64,000 nucleotides of DNA from positions 1-64,000 of the forward strand of contig CAQGLR010000011.1 in assembly GCA_948794795.1 (NCBI GenBank), in the 5' to 3' direction. The notes under the pieces are model-generated. The model searched no databases. It was not told the origin of the DNA and worked only from the letters and a program-made list of their open reading frames with translations. Position 1 is the first letter of the stretch, and each line of letters starts with the position of its first letter. Shown in pieces: positions 54,676 to 63,004 of the stretch. This DNA is from an uncultured Lachnospiraceae bacterium. GTDB lineage: Bacteria > Bacillota > Clostridia > Lachnospirales > Lachnospiraceae. The translations under genes and the position numbers were made by a program.

Positions 54676-54844
54676 TTTATTTCCCCTCCTGTCCAGAAAA
54701 GAAACAATGTTCATTACCACCCAGAATAACTACTTCACACATTACAGCTATTCTATTTATAAAAAATATCCTTCCTTCATTAAGATTTCTAGTACCCTTG
54801 TTTCTCTGGCAAGCATAACCTGGCCCGCTTCTTGTGATGCACTC

Positions 54845-55684
54845 TCATGGTTTACCTGGATTGCTTTTTAAAAGAACATTTTTCTCAAGCCACGCAGCAA
54901 CTCCGTCACTATTATTTCCACCAATTACATCTGTTGCAATTTCCTTTAATTCAGGTACAGCATTGGCAACTGCATAACATTCATCTGCCATCTGGAACAT
55001 TTCAATATCATTCATCCCATCCCCAAACACTACTACACGGTTACACCCAAGCAATGTTTTTAACTTCCTGGCCGCATTTGCCTTTGTAGATGCATGTGGC
55101 ATAATCTCCAGCCACTGTGCACCTGAATAAATATCTTTCTGGTATATACAGTGATATTTGTCTTTATATTTTCCATATAACGGAAACAGCTTTTCTGGCA
55201 AATCAATACAAGTAATATAAAAACTTTTTCCTTCTGATAACTCTTCTTCATTCTTTACAGGATGCTTCCTTTTGTCATTTTTTCTTGTTGTAATAAATTC
55301 TAACATTTCTTTGGAACTTTTTCCGGGAATATATAAAAACTGCTCAATTCCATTAATAAATGTATATACTATTGGATATACACCATTATCAACTAAATCC
55401 TGCAGTACTCCATCTATACCCTCTTCAAAAAAATTCTCTAATATCATTTCACCAGTCTGGTTATCAATAATAAATGCACCATTATAAACAATCAGTGGTA
55501 TTTTTGCATCCAGCCCTTTTGTTACCTTTGGAGCCGAAACCATAGAACGGGCTGTTGCATAAGAAAACATTATACCTTGTTCTGTCATTTTGTTAATAAC
55601 TTCATTTGTATAATCTGATGTAGTTTCATTACTTCTTAATAAAGTTCCATCTAAATCTGATACATAAAGTGTCTTGTCTTCCAT
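54845..55684 (-). CDS. Cof-type HAD phosphatase
   Basis: 279-residue cytosolic HAD-superfamily hydrolase. Motif I VSDLDGTLL (8-16), motif II ATARSMV, a large C2-type cap, and motif IV VVFGDGMNDIEMF give the Cof/YidA layout; such enzymes dephosphorylate small sugar- or nucleotide-phosphates. The start at 55684 follows GGGGAG; the frame is open to 55849, but that upstream part is non-homologous. Its neighbours on both sides are unrelated. Confidence 0.92.
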   Translation of the reverse strand: MEDKTLYVSDLDGTLLRSNETTSDYTNEVINKMTEQGIMFSYATARSMVSAPKVTKGLDAKIPLIVYNGAFIIDNQTGEMILENFFEEGIDGVLQDLVDNGVYPIVYTFINGIEQFLYIPGKSSKEMLEFITTRKNDKRKHPVKNEEELSEGKSFYITCIDLPEKLFPLYGKYKDKYHCIYQKDIYSGAQWLEIMPHASTKANAARKLKTLLGCNRVVVFGDGMNDIEMFQMADECYAVANAVPELKEIATDVIGGNNSDGVAAWLEKNVLLKSNPGKP

Positions 55685-55873
55685 GTTAATCTCCCCATAC
55701 TGTGTCTGCAAACATAGCTTTGTATACATTACGCCTGGATAGAATACATAATGGCAATCTATCCAGGCAAAAACTATATTCTTTATTATCTGTACTATGT
55801 TTCCTATTATATCACATATGCCGCGCTTAAAACAGCCTTCCAGTAACACTTTATGTTATATTTTCTTACATTT

Positions 55874-56365
55874 CTATATAGAAGCTGGAATATTTATATC
55901 CTGCACCTGTTGTACAGTCTCCCCAGTTTTATTATATATTACAGCTTCCTTATAACCATCTGGCTTTGTTCCCTGGTAATCTGTTTTGTACAGGTTACTA
56001 TTTTGCTCCAATAATATCCTGCCTTCTTCACTAATTTCCACTGTATCTGTTTCTTTACCTGTTTCTTTGCCTGTTTCTATTCTTTCCTCCAGTTTTTCAC
56101 GCTCTTCTTTACGTTTCTCAATAATCTCTTTAGTTTCTTCTTCTGCCCTTTCTCTAATCTCTTCTGCTTCCTCCCTTGTCCCTTCGCCAGCCTTGTTTTT
56201 ATATTCTTCTGCTTTATTAAAAAACTGCCCGGCATATCCCATTGCCCTCTCCATTGTTGCTGTATCACCTCTGCGTTTTGCTTCCCTGAAAACCCGCATA
56301 GGAGTATTAACCAGCTTCATATTTGCGCTTGCACCTGAAAGCCCTTCCATTGTTTTGGTATTCAT
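55874..56365 (-). CDS. Small charged coiled-coil protein of unknown function
   Basis: 163 residues. The N-terminal block (MNTKTMEGLSGASANMKLVN, RVFREAKRRGDT, ERAMGYAGQFF) looks conserved. The middle (about 55-105) is a Glu/Lys/Arg coiled coil with repeated EE-x-R and K-E-R-E units, followed by GKETGKETDT and a hydrophilic tail ending NIPASI. No signal peptide or membrane segment. GGAGG precedes the ATG. I do not recognise a function; similar proteins exist in gut clostridia as hypotheticals. It seems to be a lone gene. Confidence 0.72.
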   Translation of the reverse strand: MNTKTMEGLSGASANMKLVNTPMRVFREAKRRGDTATMERAMGYAGQFFNKAEEYKNKAGEGTREEAEEIRERAEEETKEIIEKRKEEREKLEERIETGKETGKETDTVEISEEGRILLEQNSNLYKTDYQGTKPDGYKEAVIYNKTGETVQQVQDINIPASI

Positions 56366-56511
56366 AAATAAAACCTCCTCTGTTATGCTGGTACACTGTT
56401 ATTTATAGCAAAGAATAATTGCCTGTATGCCAGCACCCTGATATTTTTTATAAAACTTCCCTCCCTGTCTACTCTTTCGGTGACATAAATATAAATTATT
56501 AGTTTATCGTT

Positions 56512-57897
56512 TTAAAAAGCCTTTTTAATGTTATATATGGTATTATTTAATGGTATAAGCACAGAAACTGCAAAGACACCTTTTTCCAGCCTGGTTTCCA
56601 TCACACCATTATAACTGTCCGCTACATCCTTTATATTTAATAAACCAATCCCATGTTCTTGTTTGTTTTCCTTACTTGTAAATATTATTTCATGTTTATT
56701 TTTTAAATCCGTACTGTTTCTGGCTTCTAAAAGAAAACATTTTTTAATAACTTTAGCCTGTATATTAATAAAACGGTACTCACCACAATTTAACTTTTCA
56801 CATGCCTCCAAAGCATTATCAAGTATATTGCCAAATAAAACACATAAATCAAATTCATTAATACAGCATTTCCTGGGAATATCTACATCACATTCCCAAA
56901 CAATATTTTTACTTGCTGCCATTTTTTGTTTCTGGCATAAAACTGCATCTACTGCCCTGTTTCCTGTAATATCCCCGCAAAAACTAAATTGTACATTATC
57001 TTCCATAGTTTTTAAATAAATACCCATTTTATCCCACTCTTTATTTTCAAACAAGCCCGAAAGTGCAATAATATGATTCTTCATATCATGTCTTAATCTT
57101 TCCTGCTGGCTGTGTTGTTCTTCCAGCATTTTATACACTGCAATCTGTGAATAATACTGGCTGCTTTTCCTCTGTTCCAGATAAACCATATTTATACCCA
57201 ATATACAAGTTATAACAATACACATAGACAATGCTTTAAATACACAAACCCCTGCATGGCTAAAAACCTGGTTATAATACAAACCCATATTTTCACCAGG
57301 CCTGGTTAAAATACCATTACTTGCACCCCAGTCTGCCATATCTGATACTATAACCACCATAAGCAATGGGACAGCAATTATAATGTTCCATTTTACTATC
57401 CTGCTGTAAAATACAGATATTAACCATTTTGACATAAAAAAATATATAATAATTATTTCTATAACATACCTGGAACATATTACCAGACAATTTTCCCATT
57501 CATTTAAAAAAGGTTCTTTAATATTGCCTGCTGTATGCATTAAAAATAATATTAAACATGAACAAAAAGAGTCCCAAAAACCACCCGCCAATGTTGTAAC
57601 AGCAACAAGCACAGATGCAACTGACAGCTTTTTCTCTATGCCACCTTGGAAAAGTATTAACACTGCACCAATAAAAAATATATGGTTCAATATTGCTATA
57701 ACAATATATGGAACATAAACAATGTTATTAACAATGCTTATTATTATCCACCCAGTAAAAATAACAGCCTTGAATACATACCCATTTATTTTTGAAAGCT
57801 CTAAATACTTTTTACAAAATCCTGTTTCTGCACATATATATCCACAGTAACAGAATATTACTGGTAAAATTTTCACAAAAACTAAGACTTGTTTCAT
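56512..57897 (-). CDS. AgrC-like sensor histidine kinase (GHKL type)
   Basis: 461 residues. Six or seven N-terminal membrane helices (to about 250), then RLRHDMKNHI with the phosphorylated His, and a HATPase_c_5 domain with LFGNILDNALEAC and the Gly-rich HGIGLLNIKDVA. Peptide-sensing kinases of the AgrC/ComD type have this layout. The ATG overlaps the response-regulator stop (ATGA), so the pair is coupled. No AgrB/AgrD-like processing or peptide gene is adjacent. Confidence 0.9.
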   Translation of the reverse strand: MKQVLVFVKILPVIFCYCGYICAETGFCKKYLELSKINGYVFKAVIFTGWIIISIVNNIVYVPYIVIAILNHIFFIGAVLILFQGGIEKKLSVASVLVAVTTLAGGFWDSFCSCLILFLMHTAGNIKEPFLNEWENCLVICSRYVIEIIIIYFFMSKWLISVFYSRIVKWNIIIAVPLLMVVIVSDMADWGASNGILTRPGENMGLYYNQVFSHAGVCVFKALSMCIVITCILGINMVYLEQRKSSQYYSQIAVYKMLEEQHSQQERLRHDMKNHIIALSGLFENKEWDKMGIYLKTMEDNVQFSFCGDITGNRAVDAVLCQKQKMAASKNIVWECDVDIPRKCCINEFDLCVLFGNILDNALEACEKLNCGEYRFINIQAKVIKKCFLLEARNSTDLKNKHEIIFTSKENKQEHGIGLLNIKDVADSYNGVMETRLEKGVFAVSVLIPLNNTIYNIKKAF

Positions 57898-58610
57898 ATA
57901 ATTCCTCCATTTTTTCTCATAACACCAAGTACCGCCTTACAAAACTTTTCATACCTTCTCTTTGAAACCACAATCTTCTCTCCATTTTCCAATATAGCTT
58001 CCTGCCTGTTATATGCATCAACATATTTTAAATTTATAAGATAACTCTTGTGGCATCTGAAAAAACCTTTATCTTTCAAGCTTTCTTCTAAAACGCCTAT
58101 TTTTTCATAGTATGTAAAAATATCTTTTATCCCGTGGACATTAATTAACCTTCCCTTTATTTCAAAATAATAAATATCATCCAAAAACAATTTTATTGTT
58201 TGTCTTTCCTTGCTGGCAATTATAAATTCCTGTGTACTTTTTTCTATTTTAGTAACCGCTCTCTGTAATACCCTCTCAAGCTTTTTGTTATCAACTGGTT
58301 TTAAAAGATACTGGAAAGCCTCAACATCATAAGCTTCAAATACATACTTCCTGCTGGCAGATACAAAAACAAGCATTTTATTGTATTCCCTTTCACGGAA
58401 AAACTGTGCTGTTTTCATTCCATCTAAACCATCCATAACAATATCAAGAAAAATAATATCAAAACTTCCTGACGCCTGTAAAAGGTCTTTTCCATTTCCA
58501 AACTGTTTTATAATAAATGGTATTTTCATGCCTTCCAGAATTTCTTTAATTTTCCTTGCCATTTGGCAACATTCTGTTAAATTATCATCACAAACTGCTA
58601 CTGAAAACAT
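57894..58610 (-). CDS. LytTR-family response regulator (AgrA-like)
   Basis: 238 residues. The receiver domain has VCDDN (7-10) and Asp56 (FLDIVMDG). A LytTR DNA-binding domain covers about 130-235 (KERQTIKLFLDDIYYFEIKG, GFFRCHKSYLINLKYV, VVSKRRYEKFCKAV). A GTG 9 bases further upstream overlaps the GGAAGG site; ATG 58610 is preferred. It heads a two-gene unit with the kinase. Its targets are not visible, though the repeat-rich gap upstream separates it from the C39-peptidase gene. Confidence 0.92.
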   Translation of the reverse strand: MFSVAVCDDNLTECCQMARKIKEILEGMKIPFIIKQFGNGKDLLQASGSFDIIFLDIVMDGLDGMKTAQFFREREYNKMLVFVSASRKYVFEAYDVEAFQYLLKPVDNKKLERVLQRAVTKIEKSTQEFIIASKERQTIKLFLDDIYYFEIKGRLINVHGIKDIFTYYEKIGVLEESLKDKGFFRCHKSYLINLKYVDAYNRQEAILENGEKIVVSKRRYEKFCKAVLGVMRKNGGII

Positions 58611-58713
58611 CTTTGCCACCTTCCTTATATATAATATATCGTCATAACCTGGTTCTGGATTTTAATAATGTCATAAATGGAAATATTAATGTAATAAACG
58701 TAAAACCAGTATT

Positions 58714-59297
58714 TTTTGAGTTTCCCCATTTTTTTAATATACAAGTATTTTGGCTCTGGCAAATTCCAAATTTTACCACAGGCAGCACACTTCCGCTTGA
58801 ATGGGATGTCATTTAGTTAAGCAACTCTACTGCAAATGGCAGGGTTATGGATGTTTGAAAATTAAATATTCATAAGTTATGTATCTCTGGCAATTCCAAA
58901 ATTTTACCAACAGCAGCCGCCCCGGCTTGGATGGGATGCGCAGTGGTGCATAAAGCCTCAAATGCTTAATAGAAACAAAAGTTTCTATTAAGCATTGAGA
59001 ACAAGGCTTAAGCACCAGCGCCCCCAAACAGCTGCTTTATGGTAAAACATTTGGAATTTGCCAGAGTAATATAATCTTTGTGGGATTTTAATTTTCAAAC
59101 ATTAATAAGTCCTTTAATTTATTAGGTTTTGCTTAACTAAATGACACTATGCCTGGATGGGATACGCAATGGTGCATAAAGCCCCTATGTTTCACAGAAA
59201 CATTTAATACGCGTTCTAAGCACCAGCGTCCCCATACAGCTGCCTTTTGGTAAAATATTTGGAGCTTGCCTGAGCAATATAGTCTTTGTATAATTTA
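58714..59297. repeat. Composite palindromic element, split by a nested copy
   Basis: The left arm (TTTGAGTTTCCCC, tttttttaatatacaag, CTCTGGCAAATTCC) starts at 58714 and runs to gaatgggatg at 58807. The matching core and right arm resume after 59146 with CCTGGATGGGATACGCAATG, gtgcataaagcccc, a central hairpin (ctatgtttcacagaaacat), and cagcgtcccc to GGTAAAATATTTGG, ending near 59297. Between them is a second complete element. An about 10-base stretch around gatgggat occurs on both sides of the inner copy. Confidence 0.75.
58807..59146. mobile_element. 340-bp MITE-like palindromic element with 18-bp terminal repeats
   Basis: Perfect terminal inverted repeats: TGTCATTTAGTTAAGCAA (58807-58824) and TTGCTTAACTAAATGACA (59129-59146). 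Inside, the two halves pair almost end to end: TTTGAAAATTAAA / TTTAATTTTCAAA; CTCTGGCAATTCC / GGAATTTGCCAGAG; cagcagc / cagctgc; and a long central hairpin (AATGCTTAATAGAAAC / GTTTCTATTAAGCATT). It is non-coding. An arm with the same terminus is at 12541-12630. The absence of any reading frame suggests mobilisation in trans. Confidence 0.8.
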
Positions 59298-59365
59298 AAA
59301 AGTTAAATAGCAAAGAAGCGGCTGCTGAATATTCAGAACATATTGATGAACTTGCATAAAATCTA
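59298..59365 (+). pseudogene. Short C-terminal coding scrap beside the repeat
   Basis: The frame from about 59298 reads KEAAAEYSEHIDELA and stops at 59358-59360. It looks like the end of a helical protein cut off by the composite repeat, but it is too short to assign. Confidence 0.3.
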
Positions 59366-59462
59366 AAAACCATTAAATAATCTTATTAGAAATAACGTAT
59401 TATTACTAAACCAGCTAAAAATAAATTTGGGAAACCAGAATATAGGACCACCTAAAGCCATA

Positions 59463-59509
59463 TAACAGGCTTTCCTTTAGATACCAGCATCTTAAAGGAA
59501 AGCCTGTTA
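59463..59509. terminator. Perfect 17-bp hairpin
   Basis: TAACAGGCTTTCCTTTA (59463-59479) pairs exactly with TAAAGGAAAGCCTGTTA (59493-59509), with a 13-base loop and T/A-rich flank TTATAATTTAT. It separates the repeat region from the peptidase gene on its plus side. Confidence 0.8.
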
Positions 59510-59660
59510 TTATAATTTATGGCTTGTTTTTTAAATCTTAAGAAAATGATAAGTATTTTATAAGACTATCTTGAAGGATAAATGTATCTGGTCTGGTACA
59601 ATATATATAGTCAAAGGAACTTACCGTTTAAAACCAATAATGAAAGAAGGTACAGATATT

Positions 59661-60554
59661 ATGGATAAAAGCTTAACAAGCAATTATACCCTTAGCGCAT
59701 ACAGTAATAATATTACTCCTGCTGTTAATAATAATAAACGGAAAAGAAAAAAGAAGAAAAAATTCCGTGGAATTTTAAGACTGTTTGTTGTACTGCTTTT
59801 TCTTATTACATGCATTTTTATTGCAAAAACAATGTCTGGAGTTATATTTGAAATAATTAACAGCCATGACATCCCTTTTTCCAGCCAGTATAATGAAACT
59901 TCTGAAAATAACAAAGAAGATTTCATTAAACAACTGCGGGCAGACAGTTATCCTGAAAGTCTTATAGACCTTTATGAAAAACATCCAGAAACAAAAGAAT
60001 TTGTACAAAATTATCCGAAATATAAGGATGATAAAGGAAAAATTAATATTAAAAAGGATGTAAGTAAGGGTGAAATCCCTCTTTTCCTGCAATGGGACCA
60101 AAGATGGGGGTACAGACAATATGGTGGTGACTTTTTAGCTGTAACAGGATGCGGGCCAACATGCCTTTCAATGGTACAATGTGGTCTGTCTGGCAAGACA
60201 AAATGGAATCCTTACAGGGTTGCCAAAATGGCAGAAGATAATGGTTTCTATGTTGAAGGTTCTGGTTCTTCATGGGATTTAATGAATTCTGGAGCTGGAA
60301 TAATTGGGCTTGTCTATAACAAGGTATCTTTTGAAAGGGAAAGCATACTTAACTGGTTAAGTTCTGGAAATCCTATTATATGCAGCATGGGTCCAGGAGA
60401 TTTTACAACGACAGGGCACTTTATAGTATTATCAGGGACAGATGGAAATGGCAATGTAATTGTAAACGACCCTAATAGTATTGCCAATAGCAGCAAAACA
60501 TGGGATATTGATAAAATAATGTCACAAATGCGTAATTTATGGGGATATTCATTA
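59661..60554 (+). CDS. Membrane-anchored C39-like cysteine peptidase
   Basis: 298 residues (stop codon ends at 60557). A short polybasic cytosolic N-terminus (NKRKRKKKKK, 25-34), one membrane helix (about 38-58), a linker, then a C39-like papain-fold domain. Domain markers: PLFLQWDQRWG, the catalytic Cys164 in TGCGPTCLS, His253 in TTGHFIVLSG, and Asn269-Asp270 in VIVNDPNS. The domain faces outward if the positive end stays inside. AGAAGG precedes ATG 59661; longer starts at 59571 or 59640 lack a site. Such proteins have been suggested to process peptides or cell wall, and this one has no ABC part. Confidence 0.85.
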
Positions 60555-60622
60555 TAAAATATTTTAATCCTTGATATAATTCCTGTACTTATATATAATA
60601 AAGTGCAGAAGGTGGTGGTTAT

Positions 60623-61168
60623 ATGGCATTATCACAGGAAATTACAAATTATACAGTTGATGATATTTATAAATTGCCAGATGGCAAAAGAGCAGAACTT
60701 ATTGACGGACAAATATACATGCTGTCTGCACCAGGCAGGCAGCACCAGGAATTAGTACATTTCCTGGATATGGTAATAGGAAATTATATCCATAGCAAAG
60801 ATGGCAGCTGTAAGGTATATCCTGCACCATTCGCAGTTTTTCTTAATCCCGGTAATAAAAATTATGTTGAACCAGATATTAGTGTTATCTGCAATAAGAA
60901 CCTGCTTACAGACAAAGGATGTAATGGTGCTCCAGACTGGATTATTGAAATTGTTTCTCCATCAAGCCAGTATATGGATTATTTGCTAAAATTGTCCAAA
61001 TACCAGAACTCTGGTGTACGCGAATACTGGATTGCCGATTATCCTAAAAACAGGATAACAGTCTATAATTTTGAAAACAGTTATATGCAGGAATATTCTT
61101 TTTCTGATATTATTAAAGCTGGTATATATGAAGATTTAGAAATTGACTTTTCACAAATTAATTTTTAA
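60623..61168 (+). CDS. Uma2-family (DUF820) PD-(D/E)XK protein
   Basis: 181 residues. YTVDDIYKLPDGKRAELIDGQIY at the N-terminus, VEPDISVICNK (about 92-103, catalytic Asp), and WIIEIVSPSSQ with the second acidic residue followed by Lys/Tyr (YLLKLSKYQNSGVREYWI) fit the Uma2/DUF820 family, a restriction-endonuclease fold without established function. GAAGGTGGTGG precedes the ATG. It follows the peptidase gene by 66 bases and ends at a strong terminator, so it may be co-transcribed. Confidence 0.88.
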   Translation: MALSQEITNYTVDDIYKLPDGKRAELIDGQIYMLSAPGRQHQELVHFLDMVIGNYIHSKDGSCKVYPAPFAVFLNPGNKNYVEPDISVICNKNLLTDKGCNGAPDWIIEIVSPSSQYMDYLLKLSKYQNSGVREYWIADYPKNRITVYNFENSYMQEYSFSDIIKAGIYEDLEIDFSQINF

Positions 61169-61180
61169 CCTGTTATACTA

Positions 61181-61222
61181 AAAATACAGCATATGGAATA
61201 AAACCATAAGCTGTATTTTTTT
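61181..61222 (+). terminator. Intrinsic terminator after the Uma2 gene
   Basis: AAAATACAGC (61181-61190) pairs with GCTGTATTTT (61210-61219), followed by TTTATTT; a 19-base loop. Confidence 0.88.
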
Positions 61223-61254
61223 ATTTAATATAAAACTAATGCACCCCCAATATA

Positions 61255-61441
61255 TTTGAGTTCCCACATTTTTTTAATTATACAAAGATTATATTACTCT
61301 GGCAGGTTCCAAACGTTTTACCAAAAGGCAGCTGTTTGGGGGCGCTGGTGCTTAAGCTACGTTTTTTGTAGCTTTATGCACCACTGCGCATCCCATCCAA
61401 GCGCGGGCGGCTGCCAGTGGTAAAACTTTGGAATTGCCAGG
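61255..61441. repeat. Complete palindromic element with a short central hairpin
   Basis: Left arm TTTGAGTTCCCACATTTTTT to CTCTGGCAGGTTCC; core GGGGGCGCTGGTGC; central stem AAGCTACGTTTTTTGTAGCT; TTATGCACCACTGCGC; then the right arm ending TTTGGAATTGCCAG. The half-cores GGTGC-TTAAG and CTTTAT-GCACC pair with conserved mismatches, as in the other copies. It sits between two plus-strand operons, before the ECF gene. Confidence 0.8.
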
Positions 61442-61536
61442 CTTGTTCTTTTTACAAAAATTTCTAATATAAAAGTTTCTAAAACCTGCACTAAAACATT
61501 AATTTCATTCGTGTTATTTAATGAAAGGAGTTAAAT

Positions 61537-62019
61537 ATGGTATACATAAATACAGAAAAAGAATATGTTAAAGCTGTTGGAGAATTCTCAGACATGATAT
61601 TCAGAATAGCATACCAGAACTTATTTAATACAAGTGATGCGGAAGATGTTGTGCAAGATGTATTCTTAAAACTTCTAAAACAAAAGGATAAAGGGTTTAA
61701 TGATTATGAGCATCTTAAATCCTGGATTATAAGGGTAACTATTAACCAGTGCCTGGATTATAAAAAATCTTTTTTTAGAAAAAATACAGTTTACCTGGAG
61801 GATTTTGAAATTCCTTATGAACCATATGAACGTGAAATTCTGGAGGAGCTGTACCAGCTGCCAAAAGATTACCGCAATATTCTTTATCTTTATTACTATG
61901 AAGAATATACAATTAAAGAAATTGCAGAAATACTTGGCAAAAAACAAAACACAATAAACTCAAAATTAGTCCGGGGACGTAACCGTTTAAAGAAACTTAT
62001 GGGGGTAAAACATGGATAA
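61537..62019 (+). CDS. ECF-type RNA polymerase sigma factor
   Basis: 160 residues. Region 2 (FRIAYQNLFNTSDAEDVVQDVFLKLL, about 22-47) and region 4 (LPKDYRNILYLYYYEEYTIKEIAEIL, with the QNTINSKLVRGRNRLK recognition helix) are clear, with no region 3: an ECF sigma. AAAGGAG precedes the ATG. Its stop is overlapped 8 bases by the next gene, which has one membrane helix and a large outer domain, the usual sigma/anti-sigma arrangement. Confidence 0.93.
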   Translation: MVYINTEKEYVKAVGEFSDMIFRIAYQNLFNTSDAEDVVQDVFLKLLKQKDKGFNDYEHLKSWIIRVTINQCLDYKKSFFRKNTVYLEDFEIPYEPYEREILEELYQLPKDYRNILYLYYYEEYTIKEIAEILGKKQNTINSKLVRGRNRLKKLMGVKHG

Positions 62020-62923
62020 TAACTATAAAAATGCACTTGATAAAATAAGGCTTGCCAATTCTGAAAAAGAAAAAGCCAGAAATTTATTTTATGAAACAGA
62101 AACCCAGAACTTAAAAGGAAGGAGTGGTAATATGAAATCAAATAAATTTATTAAAGCTGCGCTGGCAGCTGCCGCCAGCCTTATAGTTATATTAACAGGT
62201 AATATTGTAATCTCTGGTTTACATGAAAAGCAAAACTACATCACAGAAAATAACACTTCTGGCAACAGTTTTTCAGTTACTGCATATGCAAAAGAAATAA
62301 CCAAAACAGGAAAAGTATTCCCTAATACCAGGGCTTCCTTAGCCCATGCAATGGGATGGGATTCTAACGGAAAGATTAACTTTTCATTTCTTTTTCCATT
62401 AGAATGTAAAGGTAAAAATATTGATACTGTAACATATAAAATAAAAGAAGGAGTATTTCAAATTTCTAACCCAGTTGGAAAAAGTATTGTTATACATGGA
62501 GAAAAACCAGATAAAGAGCTTGAGCTTCCTTCTAGCATAATTGCGAATGATTTAGGAGATGATAAAGAGGCTGGTTATGAATTTAACCAGTACAAATCCT
62601 TTACATTAGATTATAATAACCAGACTAATGATAAAACCTGTATCAGTGTATCTGATGTTTCAGATTTATGGTCTTCTGAAAAAAAGAATGAAGCCGGAAA
62701 ATTTATTAATAGCCAAGTGGGTAATTATGAAAAAAAACTGTTATCAGATTTATTTACTAAAAATCTTGGCATTACCTGTACTGTAACATATAATGATGGT
62801 TCTACAGATACAAAAAATATCTCTGTTTCTAGTGAGATTGTAAAGCCTTCTGATGTATTAGATGAGGAAATTCCAGAATCTGAAAATAATGAAACGGTTG
62901 CTATATTCTTTAGTATAGAATAG
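62012..62923 (+). CDS. Putative membrane anti-sigma factor with large outer domain
   Basis: 303 residues. A short cytosolic N-terminus (about 1-45, YKNALDKIRLANSEKEKARN) could bind the sigma factor; one helix (about 51-70, ALAAAASLIVILTGNIVIS); then an exported about 230-residue domain rich in Lys/Asn/Thr/Asp with several beta-type strands. The sequence family is not recognised. The gene is coupled to the ECF gene by overlap and ends at a strong terminator. Anti-sigma role is inferred from this arrangement. Confidence 0.8.
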   Translation: MDNNYKNALDKIRLANSEKEKARNLFYETETQNLKGRSGNMKSNKFIKAALAAAASLIVILTGNIVISGLHEKQNYITENNTSGNSFSVTAYAKEITKTGKVFPNTRASLAHAMGWDSNGKINFSFLFPLECKGKNIDTVTYKIKEGVFQISNPVGKSIVIHGEKPDKELELPSSIIANDLGDDKEAGYEFNQYKSFTLDYNNQTNDKTCISVSDVSDLWSSEKKNEAGKFINSQVGNYEKKLLSDLFTKNLGITCTVTYNDGSTDTKNISVSSEIVKPSDVLDEEIPESENNETVAIFFSIE

Positions 62924-62960
62924 CAATCTGGGTACTTGCAATATTTATTATAATAATACA

Positions 62961-63003
62961 CCCTGCTGTTTATATAATAACAATATACACAGCAGGGGTT
63001 TTT
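62961..63003. terminator. Intrinsic terminator after the anti-sigma-like gene
   Basis: CCCTGCTGT (62961-62969) / ACAGCAGGG (62989-62997), nine pairs, then GTTTTTATT on the plus strand. It also lies just after the polyferredoxin gene's stop on the minus strand and may serve both. Confidence 0.9.
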
Positions 63004-63004
63004 A

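Noticed and set aside
54721..54844. Possible reading frame on the minus strand (QEAGQVMLARETRVLEILM)
   Set aside because: It is only about 30 codons, has no start and follows the HAD stop in a different frame. It may be a scrap, but nothing supports it.
61442..61536. ECF-type autoregulated promoter before the sigma gene
   Set aside because: AAAACC and CGTG boxes occur, but the spacing (23 bases) is too wide for known ECF promoters.
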